NCBI GenBank assembly: GCA_934120135.1
Contig: CAKOTK010000009.1
Span: 1-40,606, forward strand
Direction: 5' to 3'
DNA: 40,606 bases
Source of the DNA: an uncultured Clostridia bacterium
GTDB lineage: Bacteria; Bacillota; Clostridia; TANB77; CAG-508
Shown here in pieces: positions 31,957 to 40,058 of the stretch. The notes under the pieces were generated by a model. It was not told where the DNA came from. It ran no database searches and saw only the letters and a program-made list of their open reading frames with translations. A program made the position numbers and the translations under genes. The first letter of the stretch is position 1; each line of letters starts with the position of its first letter.

Positions 31957-33873
31957 TTATTTATATTCTTCTACTTCTTTTTTAATTTTTGATACAAAGT
32001 CTTCTAGTCCCATTGCTCCAATATCACCATCTGATCTAGAACGAACTCCTACTGCATTTGCCTCTACTTCTTTATCCCCTATAATTAACATATATGGAAT
32101 TTTTTGAAGTTGTGCTTCTCTAATTTTGTAACCAATTTTTTCTTGTCTTTCATCAAGTTCTGCACGAATTCCGTTGTTATCTAATTCTTCTAAAACTTTT
32201 TCTGCATATTCTTTATGTGCGTCAGCTATTGGTAATATTTTTACTTGTACTGGTGACAACCATGTTGGAAATGCACCTGCATAATGTTCTGTTAAAATAC
32301 CAATAAATCTTTCAAATGAACCAAATAATGCTCTATGTAGCATAATTGGTGTTTTCTTTTCTCCGTCTGAATCAATGTATGATAAATTAAATCTTAATGG
32401 TAATTGGAAGTCTACTTGTACTGTTCCCATTTGCCATTCTCTTCCTAAGCAGTCTTTCATTTTAATATCAATTTTTGGACCATAGAAAGCACCGTCCCCT
32501 TCATTTACACGATAGTTGTCTTTACCACATATTTCGTCTAATACATCTTTTAAGTCCGCTTCTGCTTTATTCCATAAATTGATGTCTCCCATGTAATCTT
32601 CTGGTCTAGTAGATAATGTTAGTATAAAATCTAATCCAAATATGTTATATAGCTCTTTAGCAATTTCAAGAATGTTTTTAATTTCTTCTTTAATTTGTGA
32701 TTCCATAACATAGTTGTGTGAATCGTCTTGTCTAAACATTCTTACACGGAATAAACCGTTTAATTGTCCAGATTTCTCATTACGATGTATAACATCTATA
32801 TCACTAAATCTTAAAGGCAAGTCTTTGTAGCTTCTTAATTTGCTTTGGTAAATTTTTATAGAGTTTGGACAGTTCATTGGTTTTAAAGCTTGTTCTTTTC
32901 CATCACTATCTATTAAAACAAACATATCATCTTTGTAATGATCCCAATGTCCTGATGTTTTCCATAAACTACTACTGTTTAATTGTGGGCCAGAGAATTC
33001 TTGATATCCTCTCTTTTTATGTTCTTTTCTCCAAAGGTCTATAAGTATATTCATCATTGTAAAGCCTTTAGGCATCCAATATGCCATACCTGGTGCAGTT
33101 TCGTCAAAGAAGAATAAGTCTAGTTCTTTTCCTAATTTACGGTGATCTCTTTTTTTAGCTTCTTCTAACATGTGTAAATATTCTTCTAGCATACTTGCTT
33201 TAGGAAATGCAATACCATAAATTCTTTGAAGAGTTTGTTTTGTTTCGTCTCCTCTCCAATATGAAGCTGATGAATGTAATAATTTGAATGCTTTTACTGA
33301 ACCTGTGCTCATAATATGTGGTCCTGCACATAATTCTTTGAATTCGCCTTGGTCATAAAAACTAATTTCTTCGTCTTCTGGTAATTCTTCAATTAGTTCT
33401 ACTTTGTATGGTTCTTTTCTATCTTTCATTAACTTAATAGCTTCTTCTCTTGGAAGAGTATATCTTGTAATTGGTAAATCCTCTTTTACAATTTTTTTCA
33501 TTTCTTCTTCGATTTTAGCTAAATCTTCCTCTGTAAATGGTTTTTCTACATCAAAATCATAATAGAATCCATTGTCAATAGATGGACCAATTGTTAATTT
33601 GGCGCTATCTCCATATAGTCTTTTTATAGCTTGTGCCATAATATGAGATGTTGTATGCCAATATGCCTTTTTACCATCTAAATCATCAAAAGTTAAAATT
33701 TCTAATTTACAGTCTTTTTCAATTATAGTACGTAAATCTTTTACCTCTCCATCAATTTTTGCAGCCATAGCATTTCTTGCTAAGCCTTCACTTAATTTTT
33801 TTGCTACTTCTAAAACAGAAGAACCTTCATTAACCTCTATTTTAGAACCATCTTTTAATTCTACTTTTACCAT
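31957..33873 (-). CDS. thrS: Threonine-tRNA ligase
   Basis: A 638-residue class II synthetase. Domains in order: TGS (VKVELKDGSKIEVNEGSS), editing domain with HTTSHIMAQ and ELCAGPHIMSTG, catalytic core with zinc-binding MNCPNSIKIY and FRVRMFRQDDSHNY, and a C-terminal anticodon-binding domain (PTWLSPVQVKILPIAD). I start at the ATG at 33873 behind GGAGGAG. The frame stays open 19 codons further, but those codons come from a palindromic repeat and are not protein. Expression is under a T-box leader. Confidence 0.97.
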   Translation of the reverse strand: MVKVELKDGSKIEVNEGSSVLEVAKKLSEGLARNAMAAKIDGEVKDLRTIIEKDCKLEILTFDDLDGKKAYWHTTSHIMAQAIKRLYGDSAKLTIGPSIDNGFYYDFDVEKPFTEEDLAKIEEEMKKIVKEDLPITRYTLPREEAIKLMKDRKEPYKVELIEELPEDEEISFYDQGEFKELCAGPHIMSTGSVKAFKLLHSSASYWRGDETKQTLQRIYGIAFPKASMLEEYLHMLEEAKKRDHRKLGKELDLFFFDETAPGMAYWMPKGFTMMNILIDLWRKEHKKRGYQEFSGPQLNSSSLWKTSGHWDHYKDDMFVLIDSDGKEQALKPMNCPNSIKIYQSKLRSYKDLPLRFSDIDVIHRNEKSGQLNGLFRVRMFRQDDSHNYVMESQIKEEIKNILEIAKELYNIFGLDFILTLSTRPEDYMGDINLWNKAEADLKDVLDEICGKDNYRVNEGDGAFYGPKIDIKMKDCLGREWQMGTVQVDFQLPLRFNLSYIDSDGEKKTPIMLHRALFGSFERFIGILTEHYAGAFPTWLSPVQVKILPIADAHKEYAEKVLEELDNNGIRAELDERQEKIGYKIREAQLQKIPYMLIIGDKEVEANAVGVRSRSDGDIGAMGLEDFVSKIKKEVEEYK

Positions 33874-33897
33874 AGTTTCTCCTCCTTTATTATTTAA

Positions 33898-34006
33898 AAG
33901 TGTGCCAATGGGGACGGAGAATTTTGGCACATTTTAATTACTAAAATAAATAATTAAAAATAAATTTGTAAATGTGCCAAAATTCTCCGTCCCCATTGGC
34001 ACACTT
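33898..34006. repeat. Inverted pair of GGGGACGG repeats in the thrS leader, copy B
   Basis: A perfect 37-bp inverted repeat (33898-33934 and 33970-34006) flanks a 35-base A/T-rich centre. Each arm is itself palindromic (GTGCCAA and TTGGCAC around the GGGGACGG core). It lies after the T-box terminator and before the thrS ribosome site, so it is transcribed in the thrS message and can form a very stable stem. The structure matches a head-to-head REP pair. Confidence 0.9.
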
Positions 34007-34017
34007 AGTAGCAATAC

Positions 34018-34235
34018 AAAAGCACTTCTAAAGTATTGCTACCTTAGGAGTGCTTATATACACGGTTCCATCCTATTTTTAACTTAATTACTCTTTAACG
34101 CAGATATACGCCTAGCTTTTAACTAGGAACTAATGAGGTAGTTTTTCAAATCTGTTTATTTAAGTTGGCTTTCAGCCGGTGACCAACTCTCTCTTTCAAC
34201 AACCTTGATTTTACTTTGTCTCATTCTTGTCTTTA
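34018..34235 (-). promoter_or_regulatory. T-box leader (threonine) controlling thrS
   Basis: Read on the minus strand the leader has an AGAGAG motif with a stem-loop, a further stem with CTAGTT and AGCTAGG, the conserved CGTTA region, and the T-box AGGATGGAACCGTG (34061-34074), a near match to the consensus. It ends in a terminator hairpin (about 34020-34055) followed by TTTTGT. Uncharged tRNA-Thr binding would favour the antiterminator. An ACC triplet in AACTACCTC is a candidate specifier codon. Confidence 0.9.
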
Positions 34236-34253
34236 TTTTTCAAACTATATATT

Positions 34254-34282
34254 ATTATACTCGCTGTTTTCACAAGTGTCAA
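34254..34282 (-). promoter_or_regulatory. thrS promoter, perfect consensus
   Basis: TTGACA (34277-34282), 17 bases and TATAAT (34254-34259) on the minus strand, just after the trxA stop codon. Confidence 0.9.
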
Positions 34283-34288
34283 GTGGTT

Positions 34289-34597
34289 TTATATAAGTTT
34301 TAGTATATCTTCTTTTGGTTGTACTCCTATTGTTCTGCCTGCTTCTGCACCATTTTTTATAACTATAAATGCTGGAATTGTCATTATTTCATATTTTTCT
34401 GCTAGTTCATGGTTTTCGTCTACATTTACCTTGCATACTTTTAATTTTTCTCCCATTTCTTCTGCAATTTTTTCTATCACTGGTGACATCATTCTGCATG
34501 GTCCACACCAGCTTGCCCAGAAATCTATTAAAACTGGTACATTTGCCTCCATTACTTCTTTTTCAAAATTATCTTTGTTTAATTCTGTTACACTCAT
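34289..34597 (-). CDS. trxA: Thioredoxin
   Basis: A 102-residue thioredoxin with the active site WCGPC (C31 and C34) inside FWASWCGPCRMMSPV, and the cis-proline segment IMTIPAFIVIKNG. The start is the ATG at 34597 behind GGAGG; a TTG five codons upstream overlaps that site. It is directly behind trxB, its presumed reductase. Confidence 0.96.
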   Translation of the reverse strand: MSVTELNKDNFEKEVMEANVPVLIDFWASWCGPCRMMSPVIEKIAEEMGEKLKVCKVNVDENHELAEKYEIMTIPAFIVIKNGAEAGRTIGVQPKEDILKLI

Positions 34598-34615
34598 TTT
34601 ATTTACCTCCAAAAT

Positions 34616-35458
34616 TTATTTTAACACAGCTAAACCAGCCTTTGCACCTTCATATACAGCTTTTGATATTTGTAGTAATCCACCTGTGCAGTCTCCACAT
34701 GCAAACAAACCTGGTACTGTAGTTTCCATATTTTCATTTACAATAATATTATTGTTTTCAATTCTCGCTCCAATTTTTCTAGCCAAATCACTACTTGAAG
34801 CTGTTCCCATTGCAATAAATACTCCATTTAGATTTTGTATTGTATTGTCTTCAAATTCAACCTCCTCAAGCTTTGTGTCTCCTCTAAATTCTCGTATTTT
34901 TTTACTATTTACTTCAATACTACTATCTCTGTTTTCTACCATATTATTTCCATTTGTAAGTATAGTTACTGAACTTGCAACAGGTTTTAATGTTTCAAAC
35001 TCGTGTATAGCATAGTTTCCGTCACCTAATACTGCAACATCTTTGCCTTTATAAAAGAAAGAATCACATACTGCACAATAGCTTACACCTTTTCCTTCAA
35101 ATTCTTTTATTCCTTTTATATTTGGAACATTTCTACTTACTCCTGTAGCTAGTATTACTGCTTTTGCTTCATATTTTGAGTTAACAGTTTCTACAGTAAA
35201 TTGATTTATATATTCAATATTTATTATTTCGTCTTCTATAAAATCTATACCTAAATTCTTGGCTTGTTTTATTCCGTTTTCATATAACTCTTTACCAGAT
35301 ATTCCATTTTCAAATCCATAGTAATTATCTATTTTTTCTGCTTTTTGTAATGCTCCATTTCCCTTTGATATTACTAATATTGATAGGTTTCTTCTTTTAG
35401 CATAAATTGCTGCTGTAATTCCAGCTGGTCCACTGCCAATTACTATTACATCATACAT
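34616..35458 (-). CDS. trxB: Thioredoxin reductase, possibly ferredoxin-dependent (FFTR-like)
   Basis: A 280-residue FAD-dependent disulfide reductase. FAD motifs are GSGPAG (8-13) and LFACGDCTGG (251-260); the redox CxxC is CAVC (128-131). It is about 30 residues shorter than E. coli TrxB. The second nucleotide site has GDGNYA (145-150), but the HRRxxxR motif that binds the NADPH phosphate is absent; the matching position reads LTNGNN. Ferredoxin-dependent flavin thioredoxin reductases of clostridia show this loss, so the electron donor may be ferredoxin. Followed directly by trxA. Confidence 0.88.
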   Translation of the reverse strand: MYDVIVIGSGPAGITAAIYAKRRNLSILVISKGNGALQKAEKIDNYYGFENGISGKELYENGIKQAKNLGIDFIEDEIINIEYINQFTVETVNSKYEAKAVILATGVSRNVPNIKGIKEFEGKGVSYCAVCDSFFYKGKDVAVLGDGNYAIHEFETLKPVASSVTILTNGNNMVENRDSSIEVNSKKIREFRGDTKLEEVEFEDNTIQNLNGVFIAMGTASSSDLARKIGARIENNNIIVNENMETTVPGLFACGDCTGGLLQISKAVYEGAKAGLAVLK

Positions 35459-35479
35459 TTTGCTTCCTCCTGTTAGCCT

Positions 35480-35803
35480 CTATTGTTTTAAATAGTTTCT
35501 TTTACCATATATCATCTGAGAAATATATACCTTCTTGTTATCAAAATCTACTGTATACAGTATAATATAGTTTTTCACTACCATTCTATAATATTCTCTT
35601 TTCAGTTTATCTTTTTTACCTATTTTCATATATAATTCCGGTGTGTTTTTTAGGTTCAAAACTTTATCCATTACTTCTGTCATAAGTCGTTTTGCTGAAT
35701 TATTTTCTTTTAAATTATTTGCAATATACTCATAAATTTCTTCCATATCTTCTATACATTTATCAGTAAATTCAACTTCAAATAATTCATTTTTAGAATC
35801 CAT
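35480..35803 (-). CDS. RelE/ParE-family toxin
   Basis: A 107-residue protein with the RelE/ParE fold pattern: EVEFTDKCIEDMEEIYEYIANNL at the N terminus, a basic central block (KIGKKDKLKREYYRMVVKNY) and the closing VYISQMIYGKRNY. Such toxins cut mRNA on the ribosome or poison gyrase; which applies is unclear. It overlaps the antitoxin end by 11 bases and lies 21 bases ahead of trxB. Confidence 0.85.
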   Translation of the reverse strand: MDSKNELFEVEFTDKCIEDMEEIYEYIANNLKENNSAKRLMTEVMDKVLNLKNTPELYMKIGKKDKLKREYYRMVVKNYIILYTVDFDNKKVYISQMIYGKRNYLKQ

Positions 35804-36032
35804 ACTTTGCTCTTAACTCCTTTATAACTTCTGTTGCTTTTCTTGTTCTGCCATTTTCAATATCTTCTTCTGATTTTAACAGTTTCTTTATTGTCGCATT
35901 ATTTAAGACATTGTTTCTGTACTCTTCCATACTCATTATAATCACGTTGTTTTTACTATTTTTTCCAATTACCATTTCTCCATTTTGATTAATAAATGTT
36001 TCTATTTCTTGTAAACTCGTTACCTGTTGCAT
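35793..36032 (-). CDS. Phd/YefM-family antitoxin
   Basis: A 79-residue antitoxin. The N-terminal DNA-binding part has TSLQEIETFINQNGE and NVIIMSMEEYRNNV, the Phd/YefM pattern; the C-terminal part (from about 50) is a charged helix that would wrap the toxin. The start is the ATG at 36032 behind GAGGTG; an open frame continues 18 codons upstream through the promoter and is not real. The gene order antitoxin then toxin is standard. Confidence 0.82.
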   Translation of the reverse strand: MQQVTSLQEIETFINQNGEMVIGKNSKNNVIIMSMEEYRNNVLNNATIKKLLKSEEDIENGRTRKATEVIKELRAKYGF

Positions 36033-36050
36033 CTTCAACACCTCACTTTT

Positions 36051-36091
36051 TATACTATTTAAAGTATAACATAAAATCATATACATTTAAA
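36051..36091 (-). promoter_or_regulatory. Toxin-antitoxin promoter with palindromic operator
   Basis: TTTAAA (36086-36091), 17 bases and TATACT (36063-36068) on the minus strand. The -10 box is half of a perfect 6+6 palindrome (36051-36056 with 36063-36068), the usual place for an autoregulating antitoxin to bind. Confidence 0.6.
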
Positions 36092-36189
36092 TAGTTTTTA
36101 TAAATTTAGTATTATTAATTTTTGTATATCATATTCATTTTTATCATATTTTTGTTTTTAAAAAAATTAAAATTTTTTTTAAAATCCGC

Positions 36190-36218
36190 TTGACAAACCG
36201 AACAACTTTTTGTATACT
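36190..36218 (+). promoter_or_regulatory. Promoter of the YgjP-like gene
   Basis: TTGACA (36190-36195), 17 bases and TATACT (36213-36218). Confidence 0.8.
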
Positions 36219-36269
36219 ATATACGAACATTGATTTGGAGAATATTTATTTTGTTAGGAGGCTTTAATT

Positions 36270-36968
36270 ATGAGTATTTTAAAAAATAGAAGTAATGTAA
36301 TTTCATATACAGTAAACAAGGAAATCGGTTCAAACTGCTACGTTTCAGTAGACGGTGGTGAAGTTGTAGTTAATGCCCCTTGGTATTTTTCTAGAAGACA
36401 AATTCAAACAGTTATTGAAGAAAAAAAACAATGGATTTTAAATAAAATAGAAGAATATCAACAACAAAATATGGTATATTCTGATAAAGGAAATATTATA
36501 GTTTTAGGTGCAAGTCATCAAGTACGTCTATATTACAAAAGTGTAGATGCTCCTAGTATCAATTTAGTAAATCGTACTATTGAGGTTGTTCTTCCTAATA
36601 AATATAAAAAAGTAGAAACCGCTCAAGTTTTAAAAATATTAGTTGACAAACTTTATGAAAAGGTTGCTGAACAAGAAGTTGAAAGAGCTATGGAAAAAAC
36701 AAGATTATTGTTAGGTTATGCACCAGAAGACTATGAAGTTAAAAAAATGCCTAACAATATTATGGCACACTTTTCTAGTGATGAACAAAAAATATCTATA
36801 AATTATAATATTGCTAAATATGACAGAAATGTTATTGATTATATTATATTACATGAATTCTGCCATATGAAATACAAAATTCATACAAAGAATTTTTGGA
36901 AAATAATTGCTAAATATATGCCAAGTTATGAAAGATATGAAAATATTTTAAAAGGCTTGTCATATTAA
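36270..36968 (+). CDS. YgjP-like (DUF45) zinc metallopeptidase-domain protein
   Basis: A 232-residue protein of the YgjP/DUF45 family, related to SprT-type metalloproteases. The zinc motif HEFCH lies near residue 190 in YIILHEFCHMKYKIHTKNFW; the third ligand is probably the H of KIHTKNFW. The N-terminal half includes the family-typical RRQIQTVIEEKKQWILNKIEE. Function is unproven; YgjP genes often sit near restriction systems, but none is here. AGGAGG precedes the ATG. Confidence 0.85.
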   Translation: MSILKNRSNVISYTVNKEIGSNCYVSVDGGEVVVNAPWYFSRRQIQTVIEEKKQWILNKIEEYQQQNMVYSDKGNIIVLGASHQVRLYYKSVDAPSINLVNRTIEVVLPNKYKKVETAQVLKILVDKLYEKVAEQEVERAMEKTRLLLGYAPEDYEVKKMPNNIMAHFSSDEQKISINYNIAKYDRNVIDYIILHEFCHMKYKIHTKNFWKIIAKYMPSYERYENILKGLSY

Positions 36969-36993
36969 AATAACCTTAATTAGTTTTTAACAA

Positions 36994-37029
36994 CAAAAAT
37001 TGCTAACCATTATAGGTTAGCATTTTTGT
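36994..37029. terminator. Bidirectional terminator between the YgjP-like gene and dfrA
   Basis: TGCTAACC (37001-37008) and GGTTAGCA (37015-37022) with A and T runs on both sides, between two convergent genes. Confidence 0.9.
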
Positions 37030-37518
37030 TTATTTTCTAACATAGTCTATATATTTATAATCAAATGGATTTGCTTCATTTTTTAAGCCTTTTTCTACTT
37101 TAATAGCTTTCCATTCTTCATCTTTAATTTCTGGAAAATATACATCTCCTTCAAAATCTTGATTTATTTTTGTTATATACATTTTATCTGCATATGGCAT
37201 AAGCAATTTATATATAGTTGCTCCACCTATTATAAAGTTCTCTTCTTCTGAATTTTTGTATTTATCTAATAGGCTTATATCTGATAATATCTCTACATTT
37301 TCATCATCAATATTCATTTGTGCATCATTACATAATATAACATGCTTTCTGTTTGGTAGTACCCTACCTAAAGATTCAAATGTTTTTCTTCCCATAATTA
37401 TGGTATGTCCTGTTGTAAGTGCTTTAAATCTTTTTAAATCTTCTGGTAAATGCCATATTAGTTTATTATCTTTTCCTATTACATTATTATTTGCTATTGC
37501 TACTATAATACTTAACAT
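37030..37518 (-). CDS. dfrA: Dihydrofolate reductase
   Basis: A 162-residue DHFR. It begins MLSIIVAIANNNVIGKDNKLIWHLPEDLKRF, in which the acidic residue of LPEDL is the catalytic proton donor site, and continues GHTIIMGRKTFESLGRVLPNR and IIGGATIYKLLMPYADKMYITKI. It regenerates THF consumed by ThyA, encoded just upstream. The symbol follows Firmicute usage (also folA). Confidence 0.95.
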   Translation of the reverse strand: MLSIIVAIANNNVIGKDNKLIWHLPEDLKRFKALTTGHTIIMGRKTFESLGRVLPNRKHVILCNDAQMNIDDENVEILSDISLLDKYKNSEEENFIIGGATIYKLLMPYADKMYITKINQDFEGDVYFPEIKDEEWKAIKVEKGLKNEANPFDYKYIDYVRK

Positions 37519-37531
37519 ATTCTTCTCCTTT

Positions 37532-38323
37532 TTATACAGATACTGGCATTTCTATTTTTCCTAAATGTTCATATCCTTCTAATTTGATATCATCTATTGT
37601 AAATTTATAAAAGTCTTTAATTTCTGGGTTTATCCATAGTTTTGGTGCTGGTAATGCTTTATCTCTTCTTGATAAATGCTCTTTCATTCCTTCTATTTGA
37701 TTTTCATAAATATGTGCATTACTAATGCAGACTGTTAATAAGCCTGGTTTGTATCCTGTTACCTGTGCTAACAGATGTACCAATACTGCATATTGTACAA
37801 CATTAAATGGATTTCCTAAAGGTAAGTCATTTGAGCGAATTGTCAACATACAATTTAATCTTCCGTCTGTTACATCCCAACAACTATTAAATACACATGG
37901 GTATAGTGCTCCTGTGTTTAAATATGGAATTTGCCATAAGTTTATAATCATCCTTCTGTTTTGTGGATTTGTTTTTAGTTGTTCTATTAGTGTATCTATT
38001 TGATGAAATTCTTTTACTATCCAACCATATGCTGTACCAATTGTTCCATCTTCCATTTCCCATTCGTCCCAAATGTGCACATTTTCTGCTTTTAACTCTT
38101 CTACACTATTAGATTGTTTTTGGAATATCCATAATAGTTCTTTTACTGCTGTTTTAAAAGCTACAAATTTTGTAGTTAGTATTGGAAATTCCTCTTCTAA
38201 GTTGAATTGCATAATTTGGTGTGGTAATTTATATGTTGCTACACCTGTTCTATTTTGGTCATAATAGCCATCTTTTAAAATTTTATCTACTATGTCTAAA
38301 TAAATATCATCAAATTTACTCAT
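37532..38323 (-). CDS. thyA: Thymidylate synthase, B. subtilis ThyA type
   Basis: A 263-residue thymidylate synthase that makes dTMP from dUMP and methylene-THF. The nucleophile is C143 (YPCVF), the phosphate-binding arginine R163 (RSNDLPLG) and the dUMP-selecting asparagine N174 (NPFNVVQY). The segment RSNDxxLGNPFNV and the C-terminal LWINPEIKDFYKFTIDD match the ThyA subgroup of B. subtilis and phage phi-3T rather than E. coli ThyA. The asparagine argues against dCMP hydroxymethylase. It is 13 bases upstream of dfrA. Confidence 0.93.
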   Translation of the reverse strand: MSKFDDIYLDIVDKILKDGYYDQNRTGVATYKLPHQIMQFNLEEEFPILTTKFVAFKTAVKELLWIFQKQSNSVEELKAENVHIWDEWEMEDGTIGTAYGWIVKEFHQIDTLIEQLKTNPQNRRMIINLWQIPYLNTGALYPCVFNSCWDVTDGRLNCMLTIRSNDLPLGNPFNVVQYAVLVHLLAQVTGYKPGLLTVCISNAHIYENQIEGMKEHLSRRDKALPAPKLWINPEIKDFYKFTIDDIKLEGYEHLGKIEMPVSV

Positions 38324-38365
38324 TATATTTCCTCCTTAATTTTTTGTTATCATTTTTTCATTATT

Positions 38366-38394
38366 ACTATATCAAAAATCTCAAAATATGACAA
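38366..38394 (-). promoter_or_regulatory. thyA-dfrA promoter
   Basis: TTGTCA (38389-38394), 17 bases and TATAGT (38366-38371) on the minus strand. Confidence 0.65.
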
Positions 38395-38410
38395 GAGAAA
38401 TTTTTAAAAA

Positions 38411-38447
38411 ATGGGTGCTTTTTGACCCCGTCCCCAAAGTCACCCAT
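38411..38447. repeat. GGGGACGG palindromic repeat, copy C
   Basis: ATGGGTG (38411-38417) and CACCCAT (38441-38447) form a perfect 7-bp inverted repeat around the core. The inner 31 bases (38414-38444) match copy A near rplS at 28 positions. It lies between the Nudix terminator and the thyA promoter. Confidence 0.7.
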
Positions 38448-38449
38448 AA

Positions 38450-38482
38450 AAAAACGAGTTCAAATTTCTTGAACTCGTTTTT
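38450..38482. terminator. Nudix gene terminator
   Basis: A 14-bp perfect hairpin (38450-38463 with 38469-38482, 5-base loop) with A and T ends just past the Nudix stop codon. Confidence 0.9.
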
Positions 38483-38488
38483 AGGAGA

Positions 38489-39055
38489 TTACTTGCTTAT
38501 CATGTATGCCATGAGGGCATACAATGAATGTCCACTAAGGAATAGATTTTCATAAAACTTCTCACCTTTGAAAAGTTGCTCACGTAACTTTGTGAAGACA
38601 AAATTTTCTTCCAACCAGATAATCTGGTCGTCAATTTTCTCTGTCTTGTCTAGATGTCGCTTCTTCTTTCCTACCATATCTGCTATGGCAACACCATAGT
38701 TTTCATTGGACTTAGATGGATCCAACAGCGAAGGCCCCTTTACAAGTACTTTAACATTGCTAACTACAATTCCAGTCTCTTCTTCTGTTTCTCGAACAGC
38801 TGCCATTTCTTCGGTTTCGCCTTCTTCAAGCAAACCTGCTGGAAGTTCAATATAGAACTCTCCAGTTGTCGAACGAAATTGTTTAATAAATGCTATCTTG
38901 CCTTCATGTCTCACAATGATGGCCACAGATGGCCGACTGCGAATGATGGTATGTATTAACTCTGGATTTCCATGTTCATCTTCATACTCTACATTTACAA
39001 CCTCCATACGAGGGGTTTTTATAATCCATTCTTCTTTTGTTTTGATGAAATTCAT
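38489..39055 (-). CDS. Nudix hydrolase, ADP-ribose pyrophosphatase-like
   Basis: A 188-residue Nudix protein. The Nudix box runs from G74 to I96 (GLLEEGE, then TEEMAAV, then RETEEETGI) and is intact. FRSTTGEFYIELPAG before it is typical of ADP-ribose/nucleotide-sugar pyrophosphatases. The last 40 residues are helical and not recognised. The coding sequence is less A+T-rich than thyA or the radical SAM gene beside it. AAGGAGAAG precedes the ATG. With its own promoter and terminator it forms a single-gene cassette. Confidence 0.85.
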   Translation of the reverse strand: MNFIKTKEEWIIKTPRMEVVNVEYEDEHGNPELIHTIIRSRPSVAIIVRHEGKIAFIKQFRSTTGEFYIELPAGLLEEGETEEMAAVRETEEETGIVVSNVKVLVKGPSLLDPSKSNENYGVAIADMVGKKKRHLDKTEKIDDQIIWLEENFVFTKLREQLFKGEKFYENLFLSGHSLYALMAYMISK

Positions 39056-39091
39056 AAAAGCTTCTCCTTTTAAAAAATATATTATGCTTAT

Positions 39092-39120
39092 ATTATACCA
39101 TAAATTCAGGCTTCTCGCAA
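39092..39120 (-). promoter_or_regulatory. Nudix gene promoter
   Basis: TTGCGA (39115-39120), 17 bases and TATAAT (39092-39097) on the minus strand. It lies within a few bases of the end of the PflX-like gene. Confidence 0.65.
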
Positions 39121-39124
39121 AAAA

Positions 39125-40019
39125 CTAGAGATTACAACTAAAATTTGGCACATATTCTTCTTCATGTTCTCCAAGCTCTTGTATGTATCCATTTTCTAAT
39201 TCTAAAGTATACAAGTAATTTTCTATTTCTTTATACTCTTTTTGTGTTAGCTTTCTATTTAATAACCTATCTTCTTTCGCTTTATATGTTGGAAAATATT
39301 GTGCCATAACACTTACATATGTGCCTTCAGGCATATTTTCTTTTATCCATTTTAAAATATGTTTTGAATTTTGAATATGGTTTGGTAATACTAGATGTCT
39401 AATAATTACACCTTTTTGGATTATTCCATCTTCATCAAATACTGGCATTCCAACTTGTTTTTGCATTTCTTGTATTGCTGTGGTTGCTATTTTAAAATAA
39501 TTATCTGCCTTAGAATATTTAGTGCTTAGCTCATTTGTGTAATATTTTAAATCTGGTAAATACACATCTATGTAGCCATCTAGCATTTTTATAGTTTCTA
39601 CATTCTCATATCCATTAGTGTTGTATATAACTGGTATATGCAAGCCATTTGCTTTTGCTATTTTTAATGCTTCTATAATTTGGTAAGCATACATTGTTGG
39701 TGTAACTAAATTTATATTATTTACTCCTTTTGCTTGTTGGTCCAATATTATTTTTGCAAGTTCTTCTACTGTTACTTCTTTTCCTTTTCCAAGTTGACTT
39801 ATTTCATAGTTCTGGCAGTATATACAATTCAAGTTACAATTGCTAAAAAATATTGTTCCAGAGCCGTTTTTACCACTTATGCTTGGCTCTTCATAGTTAT
39901 GTATCGATGCTAATGCAATTTTTATTTTATCATTACATTTACAATATCCAGCTTTTCCATTTGTTCTATTTACTCCGGCAATTTCTTGGACAAATATTAC
40001 ATTTTTCTAAGTTTTTCAT
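39125..40019 (-). pseudogene. PflX-like radical SAM protein gene, interrupted by a frameshift
   Basis: The gene starts at the ATG at 40019 behind GGAGG and reads MKNLEKCNICPRNC, then meets a stop. One base later in phase (near 39975-39979, TGCCGGAGTAAATAG) the frame resumes as GVNRTNGKAGYC and runs to 39125, restoring the family sequence CPRNCGVNRTNGxxGYC. The [4Fe-4S] motif CNLNCIYC lies in the second part. The nearest in-frame start after the shift is a TTG at 39832, which would lose the first cysteine of that motif. About 298 residues would be coded without the extra base. This is either a pseudogene or a sequencing error. The family (COG1313) resembles pyruvate-formate-lyase activating enzymes. 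Confidence 0.8.
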
Positions 40020-40058
40020 TTCTTCCTCCGATTATGTAGTATGTGCTTTAGTTATTCA

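Noticed and set aside
33874..33930. A 19-codon N-terminal extension of ThrS
   Set aside because: The codons come from the palindromic repeat; the ATG at 33873 has GGAGGAG in front and starts the TGS domain in the usual place.
34227..35015. A 262-codon plus-strand open frame across the thrS leader, trxA and trxB
   Set aside because: It is antisense to clear genes and a T-box, is rich in Phe, Ser and Ile as expected from the reverse of A+T-rich coding sequence, and has no family pattern or ribosome site.
37532..38323. dCMP hydroxymethylase or otherwise unusual thymidylate synthase
   Set aside because: The dUMP-selecting asparagine (N174) is kept and the sequence pattern fits the B. subtilis/phi-3T ThyA group, so the deviations from E. 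coli ThyA are normal.
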